A DNA stretch of 57,415 bases, from NCBI RefSeq assembly GCF_005503145.1, contig NZ_SCNV01000057.1:1-57415 (forward strand), read 5' to 3'. The notes under the pieces were generated by a model, which searched no databases, had not been told where the DNA came from, and saw only the letters and a list, made by a program, of their open reading frames with translations. This document shows positions 15,037-26,025 of the stretch, piece after piece (the first letter of the stretch is position 1; each line of letters opens with the position of its first letter). Source of the stretch: Burkholderia sp. 4M9327F10 (GTDB taxonomy: Bacteria > Pseudomonadota > Gammaproteobacteria > Burkholderiales > Burkholderiaceae). A program made the position numbers and the translations under genes.

Positions 15037-17457
15037 ATGTCAGGAACCCAACTCCTCCCGCCGGAACGCACTACGCTCCCGCTGCTCCCGCTGCGTGATG
15101 TAGTCGTTTTCCCGCACATGGTGATTCCGCTCTTCGTAGGCCGCCCGAAGTCGATCAAGGCTCTCGAAGCAGCAATGGAAGGCGGCAAGCACATCATGCT
15201 GGTCGCCCAAAAGACGGCTGCAAAAGATGAGCCGACCGAAAAGGACATGTACGAAGTAGGGTGTATTGCCAACATCCTGCAAATGCTGAAGCTGCCGGAC
15301 GGCACCGTGAAGGTGCTCGTCGAAGGCTTGCAGCGCGCGAAGACGCTCTCGATCGAAGAGCAGGAAACCCAGTTTTCGTGCGAAGTCATGCCGCTCGAAC
15401 CCGACCACGCCGACAGCGCTGAAACTGAAGCGCTGCGCCGCGCGATCGTGTCGCAGTTCGACCAGTATGTGAAGCTGAACAAGAAGATCCCTCCGGAGAT
15501 TCTGACTTCGCTGTCGGGCATCGACGAAGCCGGCCGTCTGGCCGACACGATTGCAGCGCATCTGCCGCTCAAGCTCGACCAGAAGCAACACATCCTCGAG
15601 ATGTTCCCGGTCATCGAGCGCCTCGAGCATCTGCTCGCGCAACTCGAAGCCGAGATCGACATCCTGCAGGTGGAAAAGCGCATCCGCGGGCGTGTCAAAC
15701 GCCAGATGGAGAAGAGCCAGCGCGAGTACTACCTGAACGAGCAGGTCAAGGCCATCCAGAAGGAACTGGGCGAAGGCGAAGAGGGTGCGGATCTCGAAGA
15801 GCTCGAGAAGCGCATCACCGCCGCGCGCATGCCGAAGGAAGCCAAGAAGAAGGCCGACGCCGAGCTGAAAAAGCTCAAGCTGATGTCGCCGATGTCGGCT
15901 GAAGCGACCGTCGTGCGCAACTATATCGACACGCTGATCGGCTTGCCGTGGCGCAAGAAGAGCAAGGTCAACAACGACCTCTCGAATGCGGAACGCGTGC
16001 TCGACGAAGACCACTTCGGTCTTGAGAAAGTCAAAGAACGCATTCTCGAATATCTTGCGGTCCAGCAACGCGTGGACAAGGTCAAAGCGCCGATCCTCTG
16101 CCTCGTTGGGCCTCCGGGTGTCGGTAAGACGTCGCTGGGTCAATCGATTGCGCGCGCAACGAATCGCAAGTTCGTGCGCATGGCACTCGGTGGCGTGCGT
16201 GACGAGGCTGAGATTCGCGGTCACCGCCGCACGTACATCGGTTCGATGCCCGGCAAGATCCTGCAAAGCCTGACCAAGGTCGGCGTGCGCAATCCGCTCT
16301 TCCTGCTCGACGAAGTCGACAAGATGGGGCAGGATTTCCGCGGCGACCCGTCTTCGGCGCTGCTGGAAGTGCTCGATCCGGAACAGAACCATACGTTCGC
16401 CGACCACTACGTCGAAGTCGATTTCGACCTGTCGGACGTGATGTTCGTGGCGACGTCGAACTCGCTGAATATCCCGCCGCCGCTGCTCGACCGGATGGAA
16501 GTGATCCGTCTGTCGGGTTACACGGAAGACGAGAAGGTCAGCATCGCGCAACGCTATCTGTTGCCGAAGCAGAAGAAGAACAACGGCCTGAAGGAAGGCG
16601 AGGTCGACGTCACGGAAACCGCAATCCGCGACATCATTCGTTACTACACGCGTGAAGCGGGTGTGCGTTCGCTCGAGCGTGAAATTTCGAAGATCTGCCG
16701 CAAGGTCGTGAAGATGCTTCTGCTGAAGAAGGCGGAAGGCGCCGTGAAGGTTGACGGTGGCAATCTCGACACATTCCTTGGCGTGCGCAAGTACGACTTC
16801 GGTCTGGCCGCGAAGGAAAACCAGGTTGGCCAGGTTACGGGTCTCGCGTGGACGGAAGTGGGCGGCGATCTGCTGACCATTGAAGCTGCCGTGATGCCGG
16901 GCAAGGGCAATGTGACTCGCACGGGTTCGCTGGGCGACGTGATGAAGGAATCCGTCGAAGCCGCGCGCACCGTGGTCCGGTCGCGTTCACGTCGTCTGGG
17001 TGTCAAGGACGAAGCGTTCGAGAAGCAGGACATTCACATCCACGTGCCGGAAGGCGCGACGCCGAAGGATGGTCCGTCCGCCGGCATCGCGATGACGACC
17101 GCGCTGGTGTCGGTGCTGACCGGTATTCCGGTGCGTGCCGACGTCGCGATGACGGGCGAAATCACGCTGCGTGGCGAGGTCTTGCCGATTGGCGGCCTGA
17201 AGGAAAAGCTGCTCGCAGCGCATCGCGGCGGCATCAAGCTGGTGCTGATCCCGGAGGAAAACGTCAAGGATCTGACGGAGATTCCGGACAACGTGAAGAA
17301 CGCGATTGAAATCGTGCCGGTCCGCTGGATCGACAAGGTTCTCGAACTCGCGCTCGAACGTGTGCCCGCACCGTTGCCGGAAGAAGAGCCGAAGGCCGCC
17401 ACGCCTGTCGCGGCTGAGCCAGGCAAAGAGGCCGCAACGGAAGTCGTGAAGCACTAA
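15037..17457 (+). CDS. lon: ATP-dependent protease Lon
   Basis: Homohexameric AAA+ protease of 806 aa that degrades misfolded and regulatory proteins in the cytoplasm. It has the N-terminal substrate-binding LON domain (LPLLPLRDVVVFPHMVIPL), a coiled region with EQVKAIQKELGEG, and Walker A GPPGVGKT at 358-365. The Ser-Lys catalytic dyad is Ser681 (KDGPSAGIAM) and Lys724 (GGLKEKLLAAHRGG). The Ala/Pro/Glu-rich C-terminal tail is typical of Burkholderia Lon. A candidate sigma32 promoter lies upstream and a terminator directly downstream. Confidence 0.98.
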   Translation: MSGTQLLPPERTTLPLLPLRDVVVFPHMVIPLFVGRPKSIKALEAAMEGGKHIMLVAQKTAAKDEPTEKDMYEVGCIANILQMLKLPDGTVKVLVEGLQRAKTLSIEEQETQFSCEVMPLEPDHADSAETEALRRAIVSQFDQYVKLNKKIPPEILTSLSGIDEAGRLADTIAAHLPLKLDQKQHILEMFPVIERLEHLLAQLEAEIDILQVEKRIRGRVKRQMEKSQREYYLNEQVKAIQKELGEGEEGADLEELEKRITAARMPKEAKKKADAELKKLKLMSPMSAEATVVRNYIDTLIGLPWRKKSKVNNDLSNAERVLDEDHFGLEKVKERILEYLAVQQRVDKVKAPILCLVGPPGVGKTSLGQSIARATNRKFVRMALGGVRDEAEIRGHRRTYIGSMPGKILQSLTKVGVRNPLFLLDEVDKMGQDFRGDPSSALLEVLDPEQNHTFADHYVEVDFDLSDVMFVATSNSLNIPPPLLDRMEVIRLSGYTEDEKVSIAQRYLLPKQKKNNGLKEGEVDVTETAIRDIIRYYTREAGVRSLEREISKICRKVVKMLLLKKAEGAVKVDGGNLDTFLGVRKYDFGLAAKENQVGQVTGLAWTEVGGDLLTIEAAVMPGKGNVTRTGSLGDVMKESVEAARTVVRSRSRRLGVKDEAFEKQDIHIHVPEGATPKDGPSAGIAMTTALVSVLTGIPVRADVAMTGEITLRGEVLPIGGLKEKLLAAHRGGIKLVLIPEENVKDLTEIPDNVKNAIEIVPVRWIDKVLELALERVPAPLPEEEPKAATPVAAEPGKEAATEVVKH

Positions 17458-17491
17458 ATCGGCTTGCAGCTTCGTCTGCGCGTCAAACGAA

Positions 17492-17519
17492 AACCCGCGG
17501 CATGTCCGCGGGTTTTTTA
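17492..17519 (+). terminator. Terminator after lon
   Basis: AACCCGCGG (17492-17500) pairs with CCGCGGGTT (17506-17514) around a 5-nt loop, followed by a T-run. Confidence 0.92.
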
Positions 17520-17682
17520 TTATCTGTCCGGCGCGGATCGCGTTGTTCTGGCGAGCGTTATCCCAGTAATTGGATTGCCAAACGGGATTACCAAACGAAT
17601 CGGCTGTCAGTGCACCTGGCGACTGCAAGATTTGGTTATCAATCGCCCGTCGCGGAGTCTCTCGAATCCGGCGCAACCCCGC

Positions 17683-17711
17683 TTGACACAAGGGTTTCGG
17701 CCAATTCTAAT
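17683..17711 (+). promoter_or_regulatory. Strong sigma70 promoter of hupB
   Basis: TTGACA at 17683-17688 is a perfect -35. It is followed by a 17-bp spacer and TCTAAT (17706-17711) as -10 with 5/6 matches. The predicted 5' leader is about 85 nt. High strength fits an abundant nucleoid protein. Confidence 0.75.
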
Positions 17712-17801
17712 GGGTTGGCCCGGCATTCGTGCCGTGCTGCGTTGGTACCCGGCGCAATGGCGCGCCATCACGATTGCCCAATAATATTCTCGGGGGTTGG
17801 A

Positions 17802-18074
17802 ATGAATAAAACGGAATTGATCGATCACATCGCACAACAGGCCGATATTTCGAAAGCGGCGGCGGGGCGTGCGCTAGATGCTGTGATCGGTGGAGTCAAA
17901 GGGACGTTGAAGAAGGGTGGTTCGGTCACGCTGGTCGGTTTCGGGACGTTCGCAGTCGGTAAGCGCACGGCACGCACGGGACGCAATCCGCGCACGGGAG
18001 CGGCGATCAAGATCAAGGCAGCCAAGGTACCTAAATTTAGGCCTGGCAAAGCGCTGAAAGATGCGCTAAACTAA
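17802..18074 (+). CDS. hupB: Nucleoid-associated DNA-binding protein HU (beta type)
   Basis: A 90-aa histone-like protein that binds and bends DNA as a dimer. The start is ATG 17802 (MNKTELIDHIAQQ) after GGGGGTTGGA; longer upstream frames run through the lon terminator and promoter and are not real. The HU signature GFGTFAVGKRTARTGRNPRTG forms the DNA-binding beta arm, and the tail KFRPGKALKDALN is canonical. The position after lon is the same in many proteobacteria. A near-consensus promoter drives it. Confidence 0.97.
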   Translation: MNKTELIDHIAQQADISKAAAGRALDAVIGGVKGTLKKGGSVTLVGFGTFAVGKRTARTGRNPRTGAAIKIKAAKVPKFRPGKALKDALN

Positions 18075-18220
18075 TCGACTTGCTGCATGAGGGTAACGCG
18101 ATTCGCGTGGGGCAGGATGCTGGCTTAAGATGATTTGAGAGTCAGTTGAAAACCCGGTAGTAATCGAGAAGCGCGGTGCGACTTGAAGCGGCAGAAAAGC
18201 AGTTGGCAGAATCGCGAAGC

Positions 18221-18296
18221 GGGTGCTTAGCTCAGTTGGTAGAGCGGCGCCCTTACAAGGCGTAGGTCGGGAGTTCGAGCCTCTCAGCACCCACCA
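18221..18296 (+). tRNA. tRNA-Val (anticodon UAC)
   Basis: A 76-nt cloverleaf. Acceptor GGGTGCT pairs with AGCACCC, the discriminator is A and CCA is encoded at 18294-18296. The anticodon loop CTTACAA gives UAC. The D-loop TAGCTCAGTTGGTAGAGC and T-arm GAGTTCGAGCC are normal. Confidence 0.97.
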
Positions 18297-18343
18297 GTTT
18301 CCGGTTCGGCATGCAGTACTTAGGCAGCACACATGCAGTATAA

Positions 18344-18420
18344 GGAGTGGTAGTTCAGTCGGTTAGAATACCGGCCTGTCACGCCGGGGGTCGCGGGTTC
18401 GAGTCCCGTCCACTCCGCCA
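18344..18420 (+). tRNA. tRNA-Asp (anticodon GUC)
   Basis: A 77-nt cloverleaf. Acceptor GGAGTGG pairs with CCACTCC, the discriminator is G and CCA is encoded at 18418-18420. The anticodon loop CTGTCAC gives GUC. It lies 47 bp after tRNA-Val, with which it is probably co-transcribed. Confidence 0.97.
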
Positions 18421-18430
18421 GTATCCTTGA

Positions 18431-18456
18431 AAGGCGAACTCCGGTTCGCCTTTTTT
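18431..18456 (+). terminator. Terminator of the tRNA-Val/tRNA-Asp unit
   Basis: AAGGCGAAC (18431-18439) pairs with GTTCGCCTT (18444-18452) around a 4-nt loop, followed by T residues. Confidence 0.9.
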
Positions 18457-18506
18457 ATTGCCCGCTGTTGTAATATCGGGCGTTCCGTTTTTGGCATCCT
18501 TAACGC

Positions 18507-20438
18507 ATGCTCGATTTCTTCCGCAATCACAAACGCCTGATGATGTTCATGCTCATCCTCGTCATCGTGCCGGGGCTGGGTTTTGTGGGTATTCAAGGCT
18601 TCCGCGGCTTCTTTGACGAAAGTGCAAACGTCGCCAGCGTCAACGGGCATAAGATCACTCGTGCCGAGTACGACGACGCGATGCGTCAACAACTGAACCG
18701 CGCACGTCAGATGCTCGGCGCCCAGTTCGACTCGAAGATGTTCGATACGCCGGAGCGCCGCAAGCAGATGCTCGACGGCCTGATCGAGCAGCGCGTGCTG
18801 GCTGACGAAACGCAGCGTCTGCATCTGACCGCTTCCGACGACGCGGTGCGCCGCACCTTGCTGAGCGATCCGGTTATCTCGTCGCTCAAGAATCCTGACG
18901 GTTCGATCGACGTGAACCGCTACAAGGAACTGCTCGCCATGCAAGGCATGACGCCCGATCAATATGATGAGCGCGTGCGTTATACATTGGCCACCCAGCA
19001 GTTGCCGAGCAGTATCGAGGGCAGCGCCTTCACGTCGAAGACGCTCGCACAAACGCTCACTGGACTCGCTGAACAGCAACGTGAAGTGCAGGGGCTCGCA
19101 TTCAATCCGCACGACTACATCGCGAAGGTGCAGCCTACGGACGCGCAATTGCAGGCGTACTACGATGCGCATCGCAATGACTTCGCGACGCCCGCCACGG
19201 CCACCATTCAATATCTGGTGATGTCGCCGGCCGCGCTGGCTGCGGGCATGCAGCCCACAGACGACGATCTCAAGAAATATTACGAAGACAACATCACGCA
19301 CTATCAGACCGCTGCGCAAATGCGCGCGAGCTTGATCCTGATCTCCGTGGCGCCGAATGCGAGCGCGGACGACAAGGCCAAGGCGAAGCAGAAGGCAGAT
19401 GCATTGCTGGCGCAAGTGAAGGCGCATCCGGACGACTTCGCGAAGATTGCCGAGCAGAATTCGCAGGACCCGGCCTCGGCCTCGAAGGGTGGCGATCTGG
19501 GCTATTTCGGCCGCGGCATGATGGCCGGCGGCCAGGCGTTCGACGATGCGGCGTTCAAGCTGAAGAAGGATGAGATCAGCGATGTCGTGCCGACCGACGT
19601 GGGCTTGCTGATCCTGAAGGCAACGGATGTAAAGCCGTCGGTCACGCAGCCGTTCGACACGGTAAAGGACGCGATCGCCAAGGACCTGAAGGCGCAACTG
19701 GCCGCCAAGGCATTCACGGACGATTCGGACGGCTTCACATCGCTTGTCTATGAAAAGGCCAAGAGCCTTCAGCCCGCTGCGGACAAATACAAGCTGCAGG
19801 TCCAGACGGCCACGGTCACGCCGCAGCCGAGCGCAGCGTTGCCGCCGGATAGCCCGCTGAATAATCCGAAGTTCCTCGCAGCGGTGTTTGCGAATGACTC
19901 GGTGCAGGCACATAACAACACGCAAGCTATCGATGTCGGCAACAGCACCTTGATCGCCGCGCACGTCACCGATTACAAGCCGACGGCCGTGCCTGCGCTC
20001 GACACCATCAAGGACGCTGTGCGTCAGAAGGTGATCGCAGTGCAGGCCGACGAGATGGCACACAAGGACGGCGTTGCCAAACTGGCTGAGTTGCAGAAGT
20101 CGAATGCGACCACGGGCTTCTCGGCGCCGCTGAAGGTTTCGCGCAACGATGCACAGGGTTTGCCGGTCGCCGCACTGAGTGCAATCTACAAGGCTGATTC
20201 GCAAAAATTGCCAGCCTATGTCGGTGTCGATCTCGGCGATGCGGGTTATGCGGTGTATCGCGTGAACGCAGTGCTGCCCGGTGCGCCGATCGATCCGCGG
20301 CGTCTCGCCGCCGCGCAACAGGAGATTGCGCAGACCGAGGCGCAGTCCGAGGTCGGCGCGTATGTCGAAGCGTTGCGCGCCCGCTCGAAGGTCAAGTTCT
20401 ATGGCTCGCTGGATAGCGCGCAATCGGGCGGTGACTGA
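18507..20438 (+). CDS. ppiD: Periplasmic chaperone / PPIase PpiD
   Basis: A 643-aa protein anchored in the inner membrane by one N-terminal helix (about residues 12-32) with the body in the periplasm, where it assists emerging secreted proteins. After the anchor comes a SurA_N-like chaperone region (ITRAEYDDAMRQQLNRARQML), then a parvulin domain at about 265-365 (MRASLILISVAPNAS, SQDPASASKGGDLGYFGRGMM), then a C-terminal chaperone-like segment. Its place near lon and hupB matches E. coli lon-hupB-ppiD, here with two tRNAs inserted. Confidence 0.95.
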   Translation: MLDFFRNHKRLMMFMLILVIVPGLGFVGIQGFRGFFDESANVASVNGHKITRAEYDDAMRQQLNRARQMLGAQFDSKMFDTPERRKQMLDGLIEQRVLADETQRLHLTASDDAVRRTLLSDPVISSLKNPDGSIDVNRYKELLAMQGMTPDQYDERVRYTLATQQLPSSIEGSAFTSKTLAQTLTGLAEQQREVQGLAFNPHDYIAKVQPTDAQLQAYYDAHRNDFATPATATIQYLVMSPAALAAGMQPTDDDLKKYYEDNITHYQTAAQMRASLILISVAPNASADDKAKAKQKADALLAQVKAHPDDFAKIAEQNSQDPASASKGGDLGYFGRGMMAGGQAFDDAAFKLKKDEISDVVPTDVGLLILKATDVKPSVTQPFDTVKDAIAKDLKAQLAAKAFTDDSDGFTSLVYEKAKSLQPAADKYKLQVQTATVTPQPSAALPPDSPLNNPKFLAAVFANDSVQAHNNTQAIDVGNSTLIAAHVTDYKPTAVPALDTIKDAVRQKVIAVQADEMAHKDGVAKLAELQKSNATTGFSAPLKVSRNDAQGLPVAALSAIYKADSQKLPAYVGVDLGDAGYAVYRVNAVLPGAPIDPRRLAAAQQEIAQTEAQSEVGAYVEALRARSKVKFYGSLDSAQSGGD

Positions 20439-20511
20439 TCGCGCGGCACCGAGGGCCGCCGCCGTGTGAGCGGCGAGCGTCTCGACTCAAGAGCATAGGC
20501 TCACGAGCAAA

Positions 20512-20535
20512 AAAACCCCGCAATTGCGGGGTTTT
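20512..20535. terminator. Bidirectional terminator between ppiD and a lipoprotein gene
   Basis: A perfect palindrome AAACCCCGCAA/TTGCGGGGTTT with A-rich and T-rich flanks on opposite sides lies between convergent genes. It can terminate transcription from both directions. Confidence 0.88.
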
Positions 20536-20577
20536 TCTTTTCCGGCGCATCTGCCGCCGGATGGGGTGAATGGAGGC

Positions 20578-20919
20578 TTAGAGGCAAGCCGTGATCGCGC
20601 CGGTTGCGTCGCTGCCGGCACCGCCGTTGGCGCGAAAGCCCACCCATGAGCCCGTGCCGGTGTACGCCGGGCGTACCACTGCGGCCGCGCCGGTAGGCGG
20701 CTGCTGACCCGGTACATACACGTCGAGTGCCTGGTCGTTTGCCATGGTGTCTTGCGAGACGACTTGCTGCTGCGAGCCGTCAGCCCACTTCTGGGCGATA
20801 CATTGCGCAACGGCCTTGGGCGGTTGCTGGCTTTGTCCAACGGACTGGACGCCAGCCGGCGGTTGAGCGGCGCAGGCAGACATTGCCACGGTAAAAGCGA
20901 TAAGCGGTAAGTATTTCAC
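20578..20919 (-). CDS. Small predicted lipoprotein
   Basis: A 113-aa protein with a lipoprotein signal peptide (MKYLPLIAFTVAMSAC, lipobox Cys16), so it should be lipid-anchored. The mature part begins with a Gln/Pro-rich linker and contains CIAQKWADGSQQQVVSQDT, a segment seen in small Burkholderia envelope proteins of unknown function, and a second Cys near the C-terminus that could pair with the internal one. ATG 20919 is preceded by GAGGAGATAAC, a strong ribosome-binding site. No enzymatic motif is seen. Confidence 0.82.
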   Translation of the reverse strand: MKYLPLIAFTVAMSACAAQPPAGVQSVGQSQQPPKAVAQCIAQKWADGSQQQVVSQDTMANDQALDVYVPGQQPPTGAAAVVRPAYTGTGSWVGFRANGGAGSDATGAITACL

Positions 20920-21035
20920 GTTATCTCCTCACAAAAGCGCTCGGAACGAGCCGGGTTACGCGGATAGCGTCAATGTCGGATCGACATCCCCTACGCCTGT
21001 TCCCCGGTTGTTCGCAACAAGTTGTAAGAAGCTTG

Positions 21036-21749
21036 TCAGTGTGAGGAGCTGGCGTTGAGCAGGGGTTTGAGTGTCGGCCACACGTTATTGAGTAGCACTC
21101 CCTGTGCCTGCTGCGTCGGATGGATCTGGTCGGACTGGAACATCTCCGGCTTGTCCGCGATACCCGCGAGCAGGAACGGCACGAGCGGCAGGTGGAATTC
21201 CTTCGACAACTGCTCGTACACGCCATGGAACTTTTGTGTGTAGTCGGGGCCGTAATTGGGCGGCACGTACATGCCGATCAGCACGACCTTTGCATGACCC
21301 TGTTGCGCCTGTTCGATGATCGTGCGCAAGTTGTCTTCGGTGGTCGCGAGCGGGACGCCGCGCAACGCGTCGTTGGCGCCCAGTTCGACGATCACGATGC
21401 TGGGCTTGAGCCGTTGCATCAGCTCGGGCATCCGCGCACGTCCACCGCTTGTCGTGTCGCCGCTGATGCTTGCGTTCGCAACGCTATAATCGATTCGCTC
21501 GCTAGCGAGACGCTGGCGCATCAGCGCCACCCAGCCGGTATCGCGCGGCAGTCCGTACTCGGCGGAGATGCTGTCGCCGAGCACGACGATGACAGGTTTG
21601 GCCGCCTCGGGCGGATTGACGGAATTGGCGGCATGGGCCGCAAACGGAATGACCGCGGGAATGGCCGCGGCCATCACGGCGAGGCCCAGGGCTGTGTTCA
21701 ACGCGGCGGCGCGCAGCGCAAGGCGCACTTTCAACCTACGCCTCACCAT
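21036..21749 (-). CDS. tesA: TesA/arylesterase-type SGNH hydrolase
   Basis: A periplasmic lysophospholipase/thioesterase/arylesterase of 237 aa from ATG 21749; ATG 21773 would add 8 residues. The N-terminus carries Arg residues and a long hydrophobic signal region ending AAHAA. SGNH blocks are all present: VLGDSIS (nucleophile Ser), SGDTTSGG (Gly), VELGANDALRG (Asn) and DQIHPTQQ (Asp-x-x-His). It diverges from a YbbA-type ABC ATPase, as in E. coli, and the two start codons overlap. Confidence 0.9.
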   Translation of the reverse strand: MVRRRLKVRLALRAAALNTALGLAVMAAAIPAVIPFAAHAANSVNPPEAAKPVIVVLGDSISAEYGLPRDTGWVALMRQRLASERIDYSVANASISGDTTSGGRARMPELMQRLKPSIVIVELGANDALRGVPLATTEDNLRTIIEQAQQGHAKVVLIGMYVPPNYGPDYTQKFHGVYEQLSKEFHLPLVPFLLAGIADKPEMFQSDQIHPTQQAQGVLLNNVWPTLKPLLNASSSH

Positions 21750-22434
21750 GCAAAAGAAAACTGATCCAGTCATCGAAGTGCGGGGGTTGTGTAAGAGGGT
21801 TAAGGATGCAACGGGCGAGCTGACGATTCTGGATCATATCGATCTTTCCATCGAAGGCGGCAGCAGTGTGGCAATTGTCGGTGCATCCGGGTCCGGCAAG
21901 TCCACGCTGCTGGGTCTGCTAGCAGGCTTGGACAGCGCGACCTCCGGGTCGGTTCGTCTGCTCGGTCAGGAGCTCACCACCTTGAGCGAGGACGAGCGCG
22001 CCGCGTTGCGCAACGGCTCGGTTGGCTTTGTGTTTCAGTCGTTTCAGCTGATGCCGCATCTGACGGCGCTCGAGAACGTGACCTTGCCGCTCGAACTGCA
22101 AGGCGGCATTGCCACGCGTGATGCGGCGGCGCGGGCGCGCGGGCTGCTCGAACAGGTTGGATTGGGGCAGCGCACGCGCCACTACCCCAAGCTGCTCTCG
22201 GGCGGCGAGCAGCAGCGCGTTGCGCTCGCGCGTGCGTTCGTCACGCATCCGGCGATTCTCTTTGCTGATGAGCCGACCGGCAGTCTCGATGCGGCCACTG
22301 GGCATGCCGTGATCGATCTGATGTTCGAGATGAACCGGGCCAACGGCGCCACCTTGATTCTCGTCACGCACGATATCGAACTCGCGCGCCGATGCGATAC
22401 CACAGTGACGATCGAAGCGGGGCGCCTCGCCTAA
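21748..22434 (+). CDS. ybbA: ABC transporter ATP-binding protein, YbbA/LolD type
   Basis: A 228-aa ATPase of the MacB/LolD subclass. Walker A is GASGSGKSTLLG, the Q-loop is FVFQSFQLMPHL (family-typical), the signature is LSGGEQQRVALARA, Walker B is ILFADEPTGSLD, and the switch His is in VTHD. The start is ATG 21748, which overlaps the divergent esterase start; no clear ribosome-binding site is visible. E. coli ybbA is followed by a large permease gene, ybbP; here the next gene is pgi on the other strand, so the permease partner must be encoded elsewhere or is absent. Confidence 0.88.
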   Translation: MQKKTDPVIEVRGLCKRVKDATGELTILDHIDLSIEGGSSVAIVGASGSGKSTLLGLLAGLDSATSGSVRLLGQELTTLSEDERAALRNGSVGFVFQSFQLMPHLTALENVTLPLELQGGIATRDAAARARGLLEQVGLGQRTRHYPKLLSGGEQQRVALARAFVTHPAILFADEPTGSLDAATGHAVIDLMFEMNRANGATLILVTHDIELARRCDTTVTIEAGRLA

Positions 22435-22462
22435 GGCCAGGGCTTAGGCAGAGCACGCGCGC

Positions 22463-22491
22463 AAAAAAAGCGGGCCACGCATGGCCCGCTT
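22463..22491 (-). terminator. Terminator of pgi
   Basis: The 10-bp stem AAGCGGGCCA/TGGCCCGCTT (22468-22477 with 22482-22491, loop CGCA) has a run of seven A on the left, which gives a U-run when read on the minus strand. It lies about 80 bp after the pgi stop. Confidence 0.85.
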
Positions 22492-22572
22492 CATCGCTTC
22501 TTCACACCTTGAGCGGTCGAAACAGGCGACCCGCTACGATCCGTCGCCTGACGCCAACGACTACTTGCCCAC

Positions 22573-24195
<1,623 letters not shown>

Positions 24196-24435
24196 GATCG
24201 TCCGTCTAACGAAGGGGCACGAGAGAAAGGCAGTGCGCAAAGCGCAGCCGGTGAAATGCTCGGGCGCGCTGCCGGGCTACACGGGTTCGCAACGGCTCCC
24301 GGCCGGCCAGCGCAGTCATTCAGTATAGCGGCCTTGGCGAGAAGCGGGCAGGGACTTGGATAATGGCGTAGGCAGGATCGAGCGAGGTAGGCAGGCAGGA
24401 CCGGGCGAGGCAGCCGGTTCCCGCCGCCACGCGGA

Positions 24436-26025
24436 TCATCCGTGCGCCGGATAGAACATCCGGTTCAGCAGCTTGCGAACCATCGGCGCCAGTTCCCCCG
24501 CCGTCAGCCCTGCGGGGCCGTCGCCCTGCGCGGTGAGCGTGTCGGCGGCAAGGCCGTGCAGATAGACGCCCGCCAGCGCCGCCTCGTAAGGCGGCAAGCG
24601 CTGCGCCAGCAAGGCGCCGATGATGCCGCCGAGCACATCGCCCGTGCCGCCGGTGGCGAGCGCCGCGTTGCCGGTCGGATTGACCGCGAGCCGGCCGTCC
24701 GGTGCCGCCACGACGGTGCCGGTCCCCTTGAGCACGATCACGCTTGCAAAGCGCGCCGCCAGCGCGCGCGCCGCGGCCAGCCGGTCGCGCTGCACGGCGG
24801 GGACATCGCTGCCGAGCAGGCGCGCCGCTTCGAGCGGGTGGGGCGTGAGGATGCACGGATCGCCCTGGGCGCCGCGCACGCTGACCTGGGCAGCCAGCGT
24901 GGCGTCCCCCGCCAGCAGGTTGAGCGCGTCGGCGTCGAGCAGTTTGGGGACAGCGAGCGGCAGGACGTCGTGCAGCACCTGGGTCGCACGTTCGCGATGA
25001 CCCATGCCGCAGCCGATCGCGAGCGCATCCATCTTGTCGAGCGGGATATCGTCGATGGCGTGCAGCATCAGTTCGGGATGGGGCGGATCGTAGGGCGGGG
25101 CGCCGGAGCCGAGCAGCGCGACGTGGATCTTCCCAGCGCCCGTGTGCAGCGCCGCGCGGGCGGCGAGAATCGGTGCGCCGCACATGCCGGTGTCGCCGCC
25201 GACCACCGCCAGGCTGCCGAACGAGCCTTTGTTGGTCGAGAAGTCGCGTGCCGGCAGGAAGGGGGCGAACAGCGCCGGTGCGTTGAGCTGAACCGCCTTG
25301 CGGGCCGCCGTGTCCACGCCAATCGGCGCGACGCGCACCGCGCCGGCCAGGTCGCGCCCCGACGCCGTGAAAAGGCCGGGTTTTGCGCCGATGAAGGTGA
25401 TGGTGTGCGTGGCGCGCACGCTGATGCCGTTGCCGACCACGTTGCCGGTGTCGCTGTCGAGGCCGCTAGGCACATCGAGTGCCAGCACCCGGCCCTGGCG
25501 CCTCGCATGTTGCGACAACTGCTGGGCGAGCGTGGCGAACACGCCGTCGAGCGGGCGGCCAAGGCCGATCCCGAACATGCCGTCGACCAGCCAGCCAAAG
25601 TGCTTGAACGAGGCCGGCGGCGACGCGGAAATCGGCACGCCGGCCGCGCGTGCTTCGCCGAGCGCCCAACGGGCGTCGTCCGGTTTGACTTCGACCGGCA
25701 TGCAGACTTCGACCGCGAGACCCGCGCGCTGTAACTCGGCGGCCACCACCAGCGCGTCGCCGCCGTTGTTGCCGGGGCCGGCAACAATCCAGACAGGCGC
25801 TGCCTGCGCCGCCGCGGATTCCTGCGCGATTCGCTCGCGCAGGAAGTGCGCCGCGGCATGGCCGGCACGCGCCATCAGCGTATGAGGGGGCAAGCCGCGC
25901 GCGGCGTCCGTTTCGAGTGCGCGCAGATCCGCCACGCTCAGGAGGGCGAGCGGGCGGTCGTGCGGGTCCAGCAGCGTCGGAAGTTCGGTAACGATCGTGC
26001 GGGTGGCGGGTGTGGCTTCGGTCAT
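24436..26025 (-). CDS. nnr: Bifunctional NAD(P)HX epimerase/dehydratase
   Basis: A 529-aa metabolite-repair enzyme that restores NADH and NADPH damaged by hydration. The N-terminal half is the epimerase (YjeF_N) domain with GPGNNGGDALVVAAEL and DVPSGLDSDTG. The C-terminal half, from about residue 240, is the ADP/ATP-dependent dehydratase with ribokinase-like fold (GSLAVVGGDTGMCGAPILAAR, CGMGHRER, LTPHPLEAARLL, GNAALATGGTGDVLGG). Both halves are complete. A monocistronic unit is likely, 240 bp upstream of pgi on the same strand. Confidence 0.93.
   Translation of the reverse strand: MTEATPATRTIVTELPTLLDPHDRPLALLSVADLRALETDAARGLPPHTLMARAGHAAAHFLRERIAQESAAAQAAPVWIVAGPGNNGGDALVVAAELQRAGLAVEVCMPVEVKPDDARWALGEARAAGVPISASPPASFKHFGWLVDGMFGIGLGRPLDGVFATLAQQLSQHARRQGRVLALDVPSGLDSDTGNVVGNGISVRATHTITFIGAKPGLFTASGRDLAGAVRVAPIGVDTAARKAVQLNAPALFAPFLPARDFSTNKGSFGSLAVVGGDTGMCGAPILAARAALHTGAGKIHVALLGSGAPPYDPPHPELMLHAIDDIPLDKMDALAIGCGMGHRERATQVLHDVLPLAVPKLLDADALNLLAGDATLAAQVSVRGAQGDPCILTPHPLEAARLLGSDVPAVQRDRLAAARALAARFASVIVLKGTGTVVAAPDGRLAVNPTGNAALATGGTGDVLGGIIGALLAQRLPPYEAALAGVYLHGLAADTLTAQGDGPAGLTAGELAPMVRKLLNRMFYPAHG

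Noticed and set aside
15040..16551. 503-codon open frame antisense to lon
   Set aside because: Shadow of a conserved gene, no ribosome-binding site or domain.
18363..20423. 686-codon open frame antisense to ppiD
   Set aside because: Same GC effect; it also runs into the tRNA-Asp gene.
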